A stretch of DNA of 64,000 nt, taken from assembly GCA_028023455.1 (NCBI GenBank), contig JAQFVV010012394.1:26859053-26923052 (forward strand), written 5' to 3'. Both the position numbers and the translations under genes were made by a program. Origin of the DNA: Epiperipatus broadwayi. Taxonomy: Eukaryota; Onychophora; Udeonychophora; Euonychophora; Peripatidae. Below the pieces are notes generated by a model that saw only the letters and a program-made list of their open reading frames with translations, did not search any database and had not been told where the DNA came from. Within the stretch, counting starts at the first letter, position 1. Each line of letters starts with the position of its first letter. Of this stretch, positions 45,440-55,725 are shown one piece after another.

Positions 45440-45860
45440 ATACTGCCAGAAATCACATGGATTGGACATTTGCAAGATTTCCTAAAAGAATGTTTCGTGA
45501 CGATCTTGAGTATGTCTTCATGGGATAGGAAATCTCATTTATATTATAACGATTACCTTAAAGACATCCTAAAGACATGCAATATTAATTATTTTCATAG
45601 GGGAGATAGAACAAAGAATAGAATACACTGGGAAGCTTAATTGGATACGATGTTGGAGTATTACAGAAAAAAAATTTCGAAAGAAATTATAAGACAAAAT
45701 CGCAAGTTATCAAATAAACAGAAAAATGGACAAGCATGTTCCATATTTGGACGTATTTGTGTTTCACAGATTGGTTTGTAAAAATCATAGCAAAACTCAT
45801 CTTTTTTTTTTTGATTGGAATTGGAACGGCCATAATTGGCTGCTGTATATATATATGGGG
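45440..45860 (+). pseudogene. LINE C-terminal region, third family
   Basis: Frames read IGHLQDFLKECFVT, WDRKSHLYYNDYLKDILKTC, DRTKNRIHWEA and QKNGQACSIFGRICVSQIGL. The pattern (R-x-x-L-x-F-x-D-x-x-K-x-x-L, D-R..W, then C-x-x-C-G-R-x-C-x-S-R-I-G-L) is the known tail of a widespread LINE group in which a zinc-binding segment ends ORF2. Here one Cys of the motif is Phe. Frames are broken in several places. A related fragment lies at 57.3 kb. Confidence 0.75.
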
Positions 45861-46659
45861 GGGAGGGATAATCGTGCATGTACACGAATACATGTAATAC
45901 ACAAATATTTATATTACTACATATATATAACGATTAGAGAAAGAAACAAATTTATTTTTTAATAAATTGAGGGGAGTATCATAACTTGATATTAATTTGA
46001 AATATTTCACAGTTATTAATAATAAGTTAAATGTTTACGAATTAAAATCACACGCCACACAAGAAATACAACCAAGTTGAACGCTAGTCAATCAACTTGA
46101 ACAAATATCCATGATATTAATTATAATGTGTATTCAAACACTTAAAAAGAGAAAATGATTGGGAGTTCCAATAGCTACTAAGAAATCGTTAATCAATACT
46201 GAAAAGACATGAGCAAATTTTGCGTTGAATTTTCTTTTAATTCTTTAATCCTTTTTAAAAGTAATTATTACATCTAAGAAACCAAAAACCTGATTTTTTA
46301 AATATATATATTTACTTTAAAAAGAGTATGAAATGCAAAGCGAAATAAGTAAATGTTTAAATCTGTAATAGTGATTTAAGAATCAAGACTTTTTGCCCCC
46401 AGTGAGCTTTTGAAATGAATACATCAGCTCTCAGTGAGTATATGCTTACGTGAGCTCAGCACATCATGCATCAAACAATTTCAATATGGCAAACGTTATT
46501 ACAGCGTCCAATATTATCTTATTGGGGAAAAAATCGCAAATTAATTTTTATAAGACACCAGAATCCCAGAAGTAAGAATAGCAGATCTACAAGCTAAAAA
46601 TCCCTTGATTAATTACGGTTAAAAAAATACACGTACATATATATGTCAGTTTATTTGAA
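45861..46659. other. AT-rich sequence without recognised genes
   Basis: Short GC-richer words near 46395-46470 (CCCCCAGTGAGC, GTGAGCTCAGCACATC) remain unexplained. Confidence 0.35.
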
Positions 46660-47110
46660 TGACAGTAGAAAATTCTACATACAGTAGTGCCACCCAGTGT
46701 AAGCTATAGACAATCAATTGATACAAGAAGGTTTATGCATAAAATACCTGTCTAAATGCCTACCCATTCAATATCTCCAGACTCGCTTCTAGCTTGTGAT
46801 TTTCATCAGTGTGGAGATTTGAATATGAGAGCACAGCAACTAAATCTTAGGATCTAATGCAAATGTCTAGCATCCACCTTTCATCTTTTTAGTTAACTAT
46901 AAAGCTGAGAGTCCAAAATGAAAACACAGTAATGTTTTCAATATTCGCTTGCATAGTCACACAAATCTGAATCCAATTCAGTATCTATAGATTTTGATGC
47001 ATTTGGTTCTTTAATAACTAGTCACCATCATCCCATAGGCATGATTGATATTAAACTACTAAACACCACACTAACAACTTGTGTAAGCATGGGAAATGAT
47101 GGTCATGTGT
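46660..47110 (-). repeat. Family G repeat, minus copy with extended flank
   Basis: ACATACAGTAGTGCCACCCA, GGTTTATGCATAAAATACCT, CCATTCAATATCTCCAGACT and TAGCTTGTGATTTTCATCAG are the reverse complement of the core seen at 28.60-28.75 kb and 1.9-2.1 kb. Downstream, TTTGGTTCTTTAATAACTAG and CACCATCATCCCATAGGCAT lie in the same orientation as at 28.55 kb, so part of the unit is inverted relative to the rest. Confidence 0.65.
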
Positions 47111-47710
47111 ATCACTCTGATTCTTGAGCATCATGTAACCTCCCAAGCAGCCCACACATGATAAATTGATAACTACAGACAAAGATTATAGACCATAAAT
47201 CATTCTCCAATGATAAATCATACTGAGGGCATACCCAGAATTATTGTATAGATTCAGTCTGCTCTTACTTTGTAATGTAATAAAAACTGAAATAACAACA
47301 TAATAATTATTTATAATCTTACATTGCACAAGTATTTGCAATGCTTATTCTCTGTGATTGACTGGCCAAGATTTACAAAGTGATTTACCTATTCTGTCAT
47401 CTAACTTGCTGACTTAATAAGCTAAATATTACATGATAGCATCATAGTTTTAGTCTTCTCCACATTTATACACGAAGCAAATTGAGTAATAACTATATTT
47501 TTTCCATCACCAATGCTTTTATGATTACTAACAACTATTTGCTTATATTTAATTGATTGGATGTGTGATTCCTCAAAGTCAAAACCAGCTTTAATTTACT
47601 GACTGCCTTATCCATCATAGACAAAAATATTAAATAGGCAAACAATAAATATTTTTTATTCTAGATGACTGGCCTAATTAAATTTCCTCTTAAGCTAATT
47701 AAAGAGATCA
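47111..47710. other. AT-rich sequence without recognised genes
   Basis: No gene or RNA seen. Confidence 0.35.
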
Positions 47711-47775
47711 TCAATAATTTTTATTAGTCATATATTAGACTAGAGATTATCCCTTCATGGATATTTCTGTAGCAT
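47711..47775. repeat. Outer inverted arm, left (pairs with 49541-49606)
   Basis: ATCAATAATTTTTATTAGTC, TAGACTAGAGATTATCCC and GGATATTTCTGTAGC form about 64 bp that are ~90% identical to the reverse complement of 49541-49606. The two arms enclose the 421-bp repeat array. Confidence 0.85.
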
Positions 47776-47865
47776 AATTATCACTACACTACTCTTATAC
47801 AAGTTAGAGACTAGTCTCCACCCATTTTAACACCTTGTGGAGGGGTGTAATCATAAACATATGAC

Positions 47866-49390
47866 GAATGTAATATAATGAGCATGCTAATAGCTCTAAA
47901 CAAGCTTTTTTTTTTGATAAATGCCACAGGAGAAAACATTTAAAATCTTTATCTAGAATTATTCCTATTCCCAAACCAGTTTCAAGCTAATGACTCTCAT
48001 CAGTGAGGTGCTAGGATATTCAGACACTAGATTTAAAATACAAACTCAAGTTCGGCATTTATCGAATACTTAACTATTAAGTAGAAAATCTGAAATTTTC
48101 AGACATCTATATGTCTTCAAATCCAGCTATCTAACTTAAATAGCTAAATGGGACAGAACAAAATTCAGAAACACCATATATTAATAGACAGCAATATTAA
48201 CATAGTCAAAGCCTCAAAAGCCAAACTATAATAGTAAGGAAATCAAATCTTACATCACATCATTTAATTTAATAGGATTATATTTACAAATGTAATACGA
48301 TCTGATTGACTGTTATACTAATGAGCATGAGAGGTCTGCAATTTCTCTCAATTTAATTTCAATACTGTTTGCACTTTATAAAATAAATATTATTTATATA
48401 ATAAAGATAGTAATAGCTCTAAACAAGCTTTTTCAATAAATGCCACAAGAGAAAGCATTTCAAATCTCTATCTAGAATTGTCCCTATTCCCAAACTGTTT
48501 TCGAGCTAATGGTTCTTGTCAGAACTATTAGTATGCTCATTATATTATATTTGAAATACAAACTTATTAAATTAAGTCATGTGATGTATGACTTAATTTC
48601 CTTACTATTATAGTTTGGCTTTTGAGGTTTTGGCGATGTTATATTGCTAAAGCTATTACTTTAGGGTGTATCTGAATTTTGTTCAGTCTCATATAGCTAT
48701 TTAAGTTAGATAGTTGGATTTAAACACATATAGATATCTGAAATTTTTAAATTTTCTACTTAATAGTTAAGTATTTGATAAATGCTGGGCTTGACATTGT
48801 ATTTTAGATCTAGTGTCTGAATATCTTAGTGCCTCACTGATAAGATTCATTAGCTTGAAACTGATTAGGGGATAGGGATAATTCTAGATTGAGATTTTAA
48901 ATGCTTTCTTTTGTGACATTTATTGAAAAAGCTTGTTTAGATCTATTAGCACATTCATTATATTACATTTGTAAATACAAGCTTATTAAATTAAAAGTCA
49001 CATGATGTATGATTTGATTTCCTTACTATTATAGTTTGGCTTTTGAGACTTTGGTGATGTTATATTGCTAAGGTTATTAATATATGGTGTATCTGAAATT
49101 TTGTTTGGTCCCATATAGCTATTGAAGTTCGATAGCTGCATTTAAAGACTTGTAGATGTCCAAAATTTTCAAATTTTCTATTTAATAGTTAAGTATTCGA
49201 TAAATTCTGGGCTTGAATTTGTATTTTAGATCTAGTATTTGAAAGGTCTTAGCACCTGACTGATGAGAGCCATTAGCTCGAAACTGGTTCTAGATAGAGA
49301 TTTTAAATGCTTTCTCATGCAGCATTCACTGAAAAAGTTTGTTTAGAGCTATTGCTTATTAAATTAAGTCACATCATGTATGACTTGATT
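47866..49390. repeat. 421-bp repeat amplified in both orientations
   Basis: Copy A (minus, about 47866-48296) and partial copy B (minus, about 48407-48525) face copies C (plus, 48522-48945) and D (plus, 48945-49345), followed by the start of E (to about 49390). Shared landmarks: TATTATAGTTTGGCTTTTGA, TACTTAATAGTTAAGTATT, AATTCTAGAT and AAGCTTGTTTAGAGCTATTA. C and D are in tandem with a ~421-bp step. The ends of B and C are head to head at 48525. No frame is conserved across copies, so this is noncoding, probably a MITE. Confidence 0.88.
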
Positions 49391-49394
49391 TCAT

Positions 49395-49830
49395 TATTAT
49401 TATTAATACTACATATGACTACAGACATGTAAAAAACATGAATGATCCCCCAAGATGCATATTTCACGCTAAACCAGACACATTAGTTGGCATAGATTAA
49501 ATCTCTTACACATACCTTTATCATTGTTCAGTACATTAAGCTACAGAAATATTCATTAAGTGGATAATCTCTAGTCTAATGAATGACTAATAAAAATTAT
49601 TAATATAGTTCCATCAAATGATTGTGTCAAAGCTGTGAGAACACTAAGTTTGTCACGTCAATTGAAATGTAGTAATTGCCTATCTTTATATATTGAACAA
49701 TGGTAAAGATATGTGTAAGAGATTGTAATCTGGGAACAACTGATGAGTGCTGGTTCAGCATGAAATTTGCATGTTGAGATCATGCATGTCTTTTATCATA
49801 CATTTATGATTGTATCTCTCTATGAGGTGT
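49395..49830. mobile_element. FB-P foldback (copy 2)
   Basis: Left arm CTACAGACATGTAAAAAACA, AAGATGCATATTTCACGCTA, ACATTAGTTGGCATAGATTA and TTACACATACCTTTATCATT pairs with GGTAAAGATATGTGTAAGAG, AACAACTGATGAGTGCTGGT and CATGAAATTTGCATGTTGAG. This is the same family as 17.96-18.47 kb. The 49541-49606 outer arm falls in its loop. Confidence 0.8.
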
Positions 49831-50029
49831 TAAAAACTAATAGAAACTAGTCCCTATCTCGAGTAGTGTTCATCAGGTTTTAGAATATTGAAAGATAGCT
49901 GATGCTGAGAAATACTCAATACTGCTTGGGTGAAATACCCTGCTTAACTAATTCTTCTACATCAGATATAAATAAATGATTTTATTCTTTGGGACAATTT
50001 CAAACCTGAAAAGGCCAGAGCTGACTTAA
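49831..50029. other. AT-rich sequence without recognised genes
   Basis: Nothing supported. Confidence 0.3.
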
Positions 50030-50335
50030 TCCATCAATCTTGAGAACAAGAATTTAACGTTCTGCTACTACATTAAACCATGCATAGTTAAAAAATTGAA
50101 TGGTTTATTTTTTAGGATTTCATAAAAATTGTAAGAACCAGAAGTTACAGGACTGGATTAGACTTTTGAGCTCCAAAGTCTGCCATTCTGTCACTGCACT
50201 GAATCATGTACGGCCAAATAACTGGATTATTATTGCTCAGGTGTTTATAAGAAGCCTGATCACCAGACGTGGATGTTAAGTTCTAGAATCCGCCAGTTTG
50301 CCAATGCACCAAACCAAGTGGGGCATAAATAATAA
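50030..50335 (-). mobile_element. Three SINE-1 copies in tandem, minus strand
   Basis: Head signatures on the minus strand: ATGCATGGTTTAATGTAGTA (about 50085), GTACATGATTCAGTGCAGTG (about 50200) and ACTTGGTTTGGTGCATTGGC (about 50320). Between them lie tail words like ACTTCTGGTTCTTACAATTT and GGCTTCTTATAAACACC. The spacing of ~115-120 bp equals that of the 16.5-kb array. Confidence 0.7.
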
Positions 50336-51069
50336 TCATAGCAAAGCATTTAATACAGATATTTTCGTAATAAAAATAAAAAAGGGCCCCATTCATTCTT
50401 CTGAATTTCAAAGTGATAACATTGGGTTTAACTTTTATTCCTTCATTCTAAAATTAATTCAACACTTGAGAGCCATTAATGATACATTAACTTTTGACAT
50501 ACTTGTTAAGTGCAGATTGTTGTACAAACAGAAATGATATTACATTCCTGAAACATAAAAAATTCAAAAATCCGCAGTTAATACCATATGCGCAATACAC
50601 TGCTTTCGATTAAAGCTAATGGAAATAGCTACAGTTAATATTTTATGTCTTTATCTTTTAAATTTATTTTCATTTTTAAAACCTTTTTTTTTTTTTAATT
50701 CCAAAAGATAAGTGTTTTTTTAGAATGGTATTAAACTATTTTTAATGATATTTAAAGTATTTTAAAATGAATTAAAATGCTTCTTAAGATTATGAAATAT
50801 TGCTTTAACTGAACAGGAATATTGAAGTTATTTTTAATATTTAATAAAATACCATTACTAAGAACAATAGAATAATGTTTGCGAGGATTAAGTTAAATAT
50901 TACTTTTAACATTTTTAGTTGACTTTAAAATATTGCATACCAATATAATTCGTGTGCTAGTGTCTGTGTGTTGTTTTTTAAGTTTCACTTAATTAGAAAA
51001 GGAACTTTGCAAGATTAAAATGCAGATCGTTTAAAAAAACAGTTTCAATATTACTACAAATACTTATTA
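50336..51069. other. AT-rich sequence without recognised genes
   Basis: The frame at 50298-50537 starts within the SINE and has no protein motif. Confidence 0.4.
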
Positions 51070-51860
51070 ATAATAATAATTATTCTTTGAATGACCAGAA
51101 TTGGGTAAGAAATAAAAATAAACGGAGATTTGCTGATGACGTAAATGTTTGATTAAAACAACGTTTCGGAGTTCCAAGAAATGTTGCAAATAATAGTAAT
51201 GAATTTGAAGATAACGTACGGCAGACTGCAGTTGAAGATCCACGAATCATGATTCAGCTTTACAGCTTCCATTTGCTTGAATTTATGACCCTCCTAAATA
51301 ATAAATTATTATACTGTATTATTTAATACATTGGCTAAACATAATGGATAAAATTAATCGCAGAATTGAACTTGGCTGGAATAAAAATAACCTAATATTA
51401 AAAAAATGTACTTATGTTCTATAAAAAAAAAAATTGTGTTTTTACTGGAACTTATGGATATGAGACTTGGTCATTTAATAGAAGAACAATGTGAAAATTT
51501 CAGATTACCCAGTGAAGAATAGAGACATGCTAAGAGCAATAAGTAGGGATTAAAAGTGAATTACATGAAAATACAATATCATTGGCATTGTGAAAAAAAT
51601 TAAAATCTTGAAACGGAATTTGGCTGAATATGTTGCTAAAAGAGATGGCATTAGAATTACAACTGAAGTATTAATATGGAAATTGCAAAAGACCTAGAAA
51701 AAGTCCATGTGGTTTGGCTAGATGAGTCAATATTGTATTCTGAAGTGTTTTAAAAAGAGTGAAGCTATAAATTGAAGAAGTTTAATTTAATTTTGAGATC
51801 TTCATCCTGGAATGAAGTGATCATGGGTTAAAATTATGATAATAATGAAAAATGTAAAAA
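51070..51860 (+). pseudogene. LINE 3' half (GATGAT-tailed family), heavily decayed
   Basis: RFADDVNV at about 51127-51150 is the RT palm. Later INRRIELGWNKNNLI (about 51350), TGTYGYETWSFNRRTM (about 51440), an ILKRNLAEYVAKRDG segment (about 51605) and CKRPRKSPCGLA (about 51685) follow in order. It ends in GAGATCTTCATCCTGGAATG and ATTATGATAATAATGA. There are several frameshifts. Confidence 0.8.
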
Positions 51861-52561
51861 TATAGAATTTGCTGGTAATGGATTATTTATTTATTGCCCT
51901 AAAAATTCAGCTTAATGATAAATATAGTGGATTCAAAACCTGAAAGACCCTATATTGATTCTCATCTGAAGAAAGAAATTTTTATATAGTTTGGTTAAAT
52001 GAATAAAATGTTGGATTTAGTCCAATACTTTGGTGCTTGAACATAACTAGATACTATAAACAACTTTTCATAATGAAGTAAAAAAAACATTCACAGAATA
52101 CTTTAGACTATTGATTCAATTAACATGCATGTTTTCATTCATTCAAATATCTGAAAGCTTAATCATTTCTAGGTTTACAAATAATTCCTTCAACCTGCAT
52201 CAACTATTATAACACTTCATTAACCAAGTAATAACTATCATTATATACTAACTCTATACCTGAAACATCAAAAATTGAGAAAATATTCAGTTAGATGACA
52301 ATCCTATCAGAAACATGATTAAAAAGTCTACCAACAGAATAACCATTTTCTGATAAATGTTTCCAACTATTCTAATAGTTTTAACTATTTCTAGTTTTAT
52401 TTTAGTTTCAATCTTTAGCATCTTGACAAATCATTTCACATTGCCTTACAATTAACCCATTTGCTCTTATCTAACCAAAATATTTCTACTATTTTTCAGT
52501 CTTTTTATTCAACAGCTGTTACATAAGCTACCATATTTATATTTCAAAACAACATCTTACC
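51861..52561. other. AT-rich sequence without recognised genes
   Basis: No gene or RNA seen. Confidence 0.4.
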
Positions 52562-52774
52562 TACACAGAGGCAAAACTCTCCATACAGTAGCACCAATCA
52601 GTGCAAGCCATAGTAAGCAATGGATGCGGGGAGATTTGTGCATAAATTCCCTATCTAGTGCCGACTCCTCCTCCAATATCCCCAGATTAGTTTCTAGACT
52701 GTGGCTTTCATCAATTATTACAATGGCTTGCACTGAGTGGCAGTACTATATGGAAAGTTTTGCCTCTGTGTTAA
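52562..52774. mobile_element. Family G MITE with clean terminal inverted repeats
   Basis: ACACAGAGGCAAAACTCTCC, ATACAGTAGCACCAATCAG and TGCAAGCC (52564-52611) are mirrored by GGCTTGCACTGAGTGGCAGT, ACTATATGGAAAGTTTTGCC and TCTGTGT (52728-52774). The interior contains the family words AATTCCCTATCTAGTGCC and ATCCCCAGATTAGTTTCTAG in minus orientation. The terminal repeats are ~47 bp with few mismatches. A frame of 89 codons crosses it by chance. Confidence 0.88.
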
Positions 52775-53280
52775 CATGTTGTGTAAGCATAGAGGATGGT
52801 AATCATGTGTTTAGTTGTTTAACATTGTATATATATATATGCCAAATTTCTATTACTTGTTTGTCTGTTTGCTTTCTCAAATTCATTTTCTAAATTTCTT
52901 CTAAATGAATTTGATCCCTAATTTATGTTTTTCTTCATCTGATTACTGTCCCACAGTTTTTTAGTCTCTAGTGTTTTAACACATTTTGATTACCAACTTC
53001 CTTTAATTTCCTTTGAAATAACTATAGATTACTTACTATGAATAATAATTTTCACATCTAAATTTATTTACAATACATCTTATAACTCTTCTATTTTCTT
53101 TTTTTTTACAATTTTAAAAATCATTCATTTTTCAAAAAAAAATCATACTTTTGTTTACTTCATGATTAATTTTAAATCAAAATATGGCTTCTGTTGCTTT
53201 TAAAAAAATTATATCTACTTTTTTTTTAGTTTTGTGATTCTTTAATATAAACTTTATTCATTCTAATTCTATATATATAT
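52775..53280. other. AT-rich sequence ending in (TA)n
   Basis: No gene seen. The (TA)n run at about 53268-53282 abuts the next element. Confidence 0.4.
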
Positions 53281-54210
53281 ATAATGGTATAGAGAATTGG
53301 AATAAACCTAGGATGATGAAAAGATCATCATTATCAACCCCAAGTCAATGATAAAATATAAAATTAAATATACAAATAATATGAATAAATATTGCAAGGA
53401 ATAAACGAGCACGAGAGATCAGCACAAAAATGAATACAAGTAACTATAAGTTTACCAACATTTACCCAAAAGCAATAATCATTCATCATCATGAATAATC
53501 AACAATAAAAATAAATCAACAGTCAATCTTGTGATTAATGAGTCTACTAAAGACCAGCTAATTATTTAGCCCTTGTATTTAAACAATAATTTAGATGCAC
53601 AAACTTAAGTGCTAATTCATAAGAATATATCAGTAAGTCAAATAATACTGGGATACTAAGACATGCTGATCATCATCAATGCTCTGGCCACTTAATACCA
53701 TTAATGTATTGGCCAACTATAAATAATTTCTAAATGTAGTGCATAGACGTTAAAGGTTATTCTCTTTTTGTGTCATCCAGCATTAGAGAAGTAATGAAAT
53801 CATCATCAACTGGATTTACACAAAAGGCTGAAACTAAATTCAAAATTGTTTTTTTTTATATATTTTAAACAGCTCAATCCAAAGATCTTTGAATCCACAC
53901 ATGAATGAGTCCAAATAATAAAATCACTAAAATAATTGACTAATTAAATATAACCTATTGACTCGTTGTTGACTCGTAAATCGAAAGATTTCACGAGTAT
54001 TAATGTGTAAGAAATGTGGACTTAATCAGTAAAGTATTGAATAGCTTCATGCTCTCAGATCTAACGGCTGCAGCTTCACCTATTTATATAGAAAGTAGGT
54101 TGAAGTAAAGAAGGGTTCCCCTCTTTTCTTCCAAAACATAAGCTTGTGGTTAAGACCTGTAGAGGTCCCTACTATCGCATTTTTATGCACACATTCTTGA
54201 GGATATAGCC

Positions 54211-54473
54211 TTAGTAAATATTAATTAACTCTATACTAATTGGGAATGGAAGAATTAAAACAATTTCAATATCAAAAATCAAAAAAATAATTGCATTCAA
54301 AAAAAAATTACAAAGAAAAGGGTAATCATCTTGACTTAAAAGGATCAAACCCACACTCAAAAGATGAATTTTTTCCCCAATCCTTATCTCTTTTTTCCGA
54401 AAAGAGAAATGTAACTCTTATTAAAATAATTACAATTAACAATACTATAAAAAATATAATAACTAAACTAACA
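54211..54473 (-). pseudogene. nad3: Nuclear mitochondrial fragment: NADH dehydrogenase subunit 3 (nad3), truncated
   Basis: On the minus strand the ND3 signature KNSSFECGFDPFKS is unmistakable (about 54332-54375), preceded by a membrane segment VSLVIIFF.VLLIVIIL. After one frameshift in a T run the frame resumes as FLNAIIFLIFDIEIVLILPF, the second conserved ND3 helix. ATA and AGA make better sense as Met and Ser, as in the invertebrate mitochondrial code, and TGA stands where Trp is read. Homology ends near 54211, about 30 residues before the usual ND3 end, so the nearby TAA is probably not the native stop. In the nucleus it cannot encode ND3. Confidence 0.92.
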
Positions 54474-54563
54474 TTATGATCCTTACCAATAAATTGAAAT
54501 AAATAAAAATAATCAAACAACATCAACAAAATGTCAATATGAAGCAGATGTCTCAAATCCAAG
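54474..54563 (-). pseudogene. cox3: Nuclear mitochondrial fragment: cytochrome c oxidase subunit III (cox3), C-terminal 30 codons
   Basis: With TGA read as Trp the minus strand gives LGFETSASYWHFVDVVWLFL and then FISIYW-GS-stop. This is the conserved COX3 terminus (YWHFVDVVWLFL...IYWWGS). The second W of IYWW has become TAA, consistent with a TGA-to-TAA change after transfer. The cox3 stop (54476-54474) runs straight into nad3 without room for a tRNA, which may reflect the donor's gene order. The fragment starts abruptly at 54563, about 43 bp from the right foldback arm. Confidence 0.93.
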
Positions 54564-55021
54564 ATATAAGTTTGTACATTACATTAAATCTATTTAGTTT
54601 ATTATTTATTAGAAATTAAGTTCATAGGTGACCCGTACATTAATGGTACTAAATGGCCAGAGCATTGACAATGATCAGCATGTTTTAATATCCCAACATT
54701 ACTTTTTTGTTATATTCTTATAGATTAACACTTAAGTTTGTACATACAAATTATTGTTTAAATAGTCTGCCCCAAGCAAGCAAGGGCTAAATAGTTAGCC
54801 TGATCTATAGTAGACCCATTTCAAGTCCAGTCACATGATGAATGATTATTGATTTTATGTAATGCTGATGAATTTATAGTGTTTTTGCTGATTTCTCATC
54901 CTATTCATATTCATTATGACCTAACCGTTCCTTTTATATTTAATTTTATATTTTACCATTGACTTTGAGTTGATCGACGAGTGTCATCACCTCAGATTCA
55001 CCCCAATATATTGTACCATTA

Positions 55022-55074
55022 CAATATATATATATATATATTAATAAATCATACCCAGTAAATATTCAGATGGC
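55022..55074. repeat. (TA)n microsatellite at foldback end
   Basis: A TA run of about 20 bp at 55024-55041 mirrors the one at the left end. Confidence 0.7.
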
Positions 55075-55725
55075 TTATTATGATTTTAAGGACTGAAAAT
55101 TAGAGAGGTGATTTGCCAACCATGGATTTTAAACTCCACAGTCTCCAATCACCCACTGCACTAAACCATACAGGGTTTCAGAGACTTGCACTTTTCTCTA
55201 CCAAACCATGCAGTGTTCCAGAATTTTCCACCTACCATTGTATCAAACCATGCATGGCTCCTGAATTTGACACTCTACCACTGTAACAAACCATGCAAGA
55301 ATCCAGGAATCTGCCATTCAACTATTGCATCTAACCATGAAGGGATCCAGGAATCTGCCATTCTACTATTCCATCGAACCATAAAGGGCTCCAGAATTTT
55401 TCAGTCTACCATTGTATCAAATCATGCAGGGCTCCAGAATTTGCCACTCTACCATGACATCAAACCATGCAGAGTTTTGGCTATGCCATTCTACTATGGC
55501 ATCACACAATGCAGGGTTACAGAATCTGCCACTTTATCATTGAATGTCATACAGGAATCCAAAGTCTACCACCCTACTCTTACACTAAGCCAACCATGAC
55601 TCCAATCTACCACATAGGTCTTCAAAGACAGCCACCCTACCACAACACTAAACCATACAGGGCAAAATAATCAAATGGTTTGTTGCTCATAAATCCATAA
55701 GAATTTCCAAGTAAGAGCTGGATTA
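55075..55725 (-). repeat. Array of twelve ~43-bp units derived from the SINE-1 head only
   Basis: On the minus strand each unit reads like GCATGGTTTGATACAATGGT, AGAGTGGCAAATTCTGGAG and CCCT. On the plus strand CCATGCAG-type marks stand at about 55163, 55202, 55245, 55287, 55331, 55376, 55418, 55462, 55504, 55547, 55590 and 55650 (steps mostly 42-45). Each unit keeps the A-box-like TTTGATACAATGG but lacks the B box and body. The first unit (in minus order) is preceded by a SINE-1 tail (AAACCATTTGATTATTTTGC) and the last runs into a nearly full SINE unit, so it grew inside a SINE-1 copy. Plus-strand frames up to 137 codons here come from the repeat. Confidence 0.9.

Larger units (their letters stand above)
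53281..55021. mobile_element. 1.74-kb foldback element with long arms, carrying mitochondrial DNA in its loop
   Basis: The left arm (53281-53735) and right arm (54606-55021) pair over ~420-450 bp. Outer ends ATAATGGTATAGAGAATTGG and CCAATATATTGTACCATTAC pair, each next to a TA run. AAAATATAAAATTAAATATA, TAGCCCTTG, TTTAAACAATAATTT, CAAACTTAAGTG and AATGCTCTGGCCA are shared. The arms have diverged by many substitutions and indels, so it is not young. The ~870-bp loop holds a nuclear copy of mtDNA (54211-54563) and ~475 bp of unassigned, less AT-rich sequence. No transposase. Confidence 0.9.

Noticed and set aside
45726-45962. 78-codon plus frame and two minus frames near 45.7-45.9 kb
   Set aside because: The plus frame is one broken phase of the LINE C-terminal relic running into simple sequence; the minus frames are antisense to it.
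54291-54479. 62-codon plus-strand frame
   Set aside because: It is antisense to the nad3 fragment.
55186-55599. 137-codon plus-strand frame, one of the longest in the window
   Set aside because: It runs antisense through the 43-bp SINE-head array; the repeated peptide words simply follow the repeat. No sign of selection for protein.
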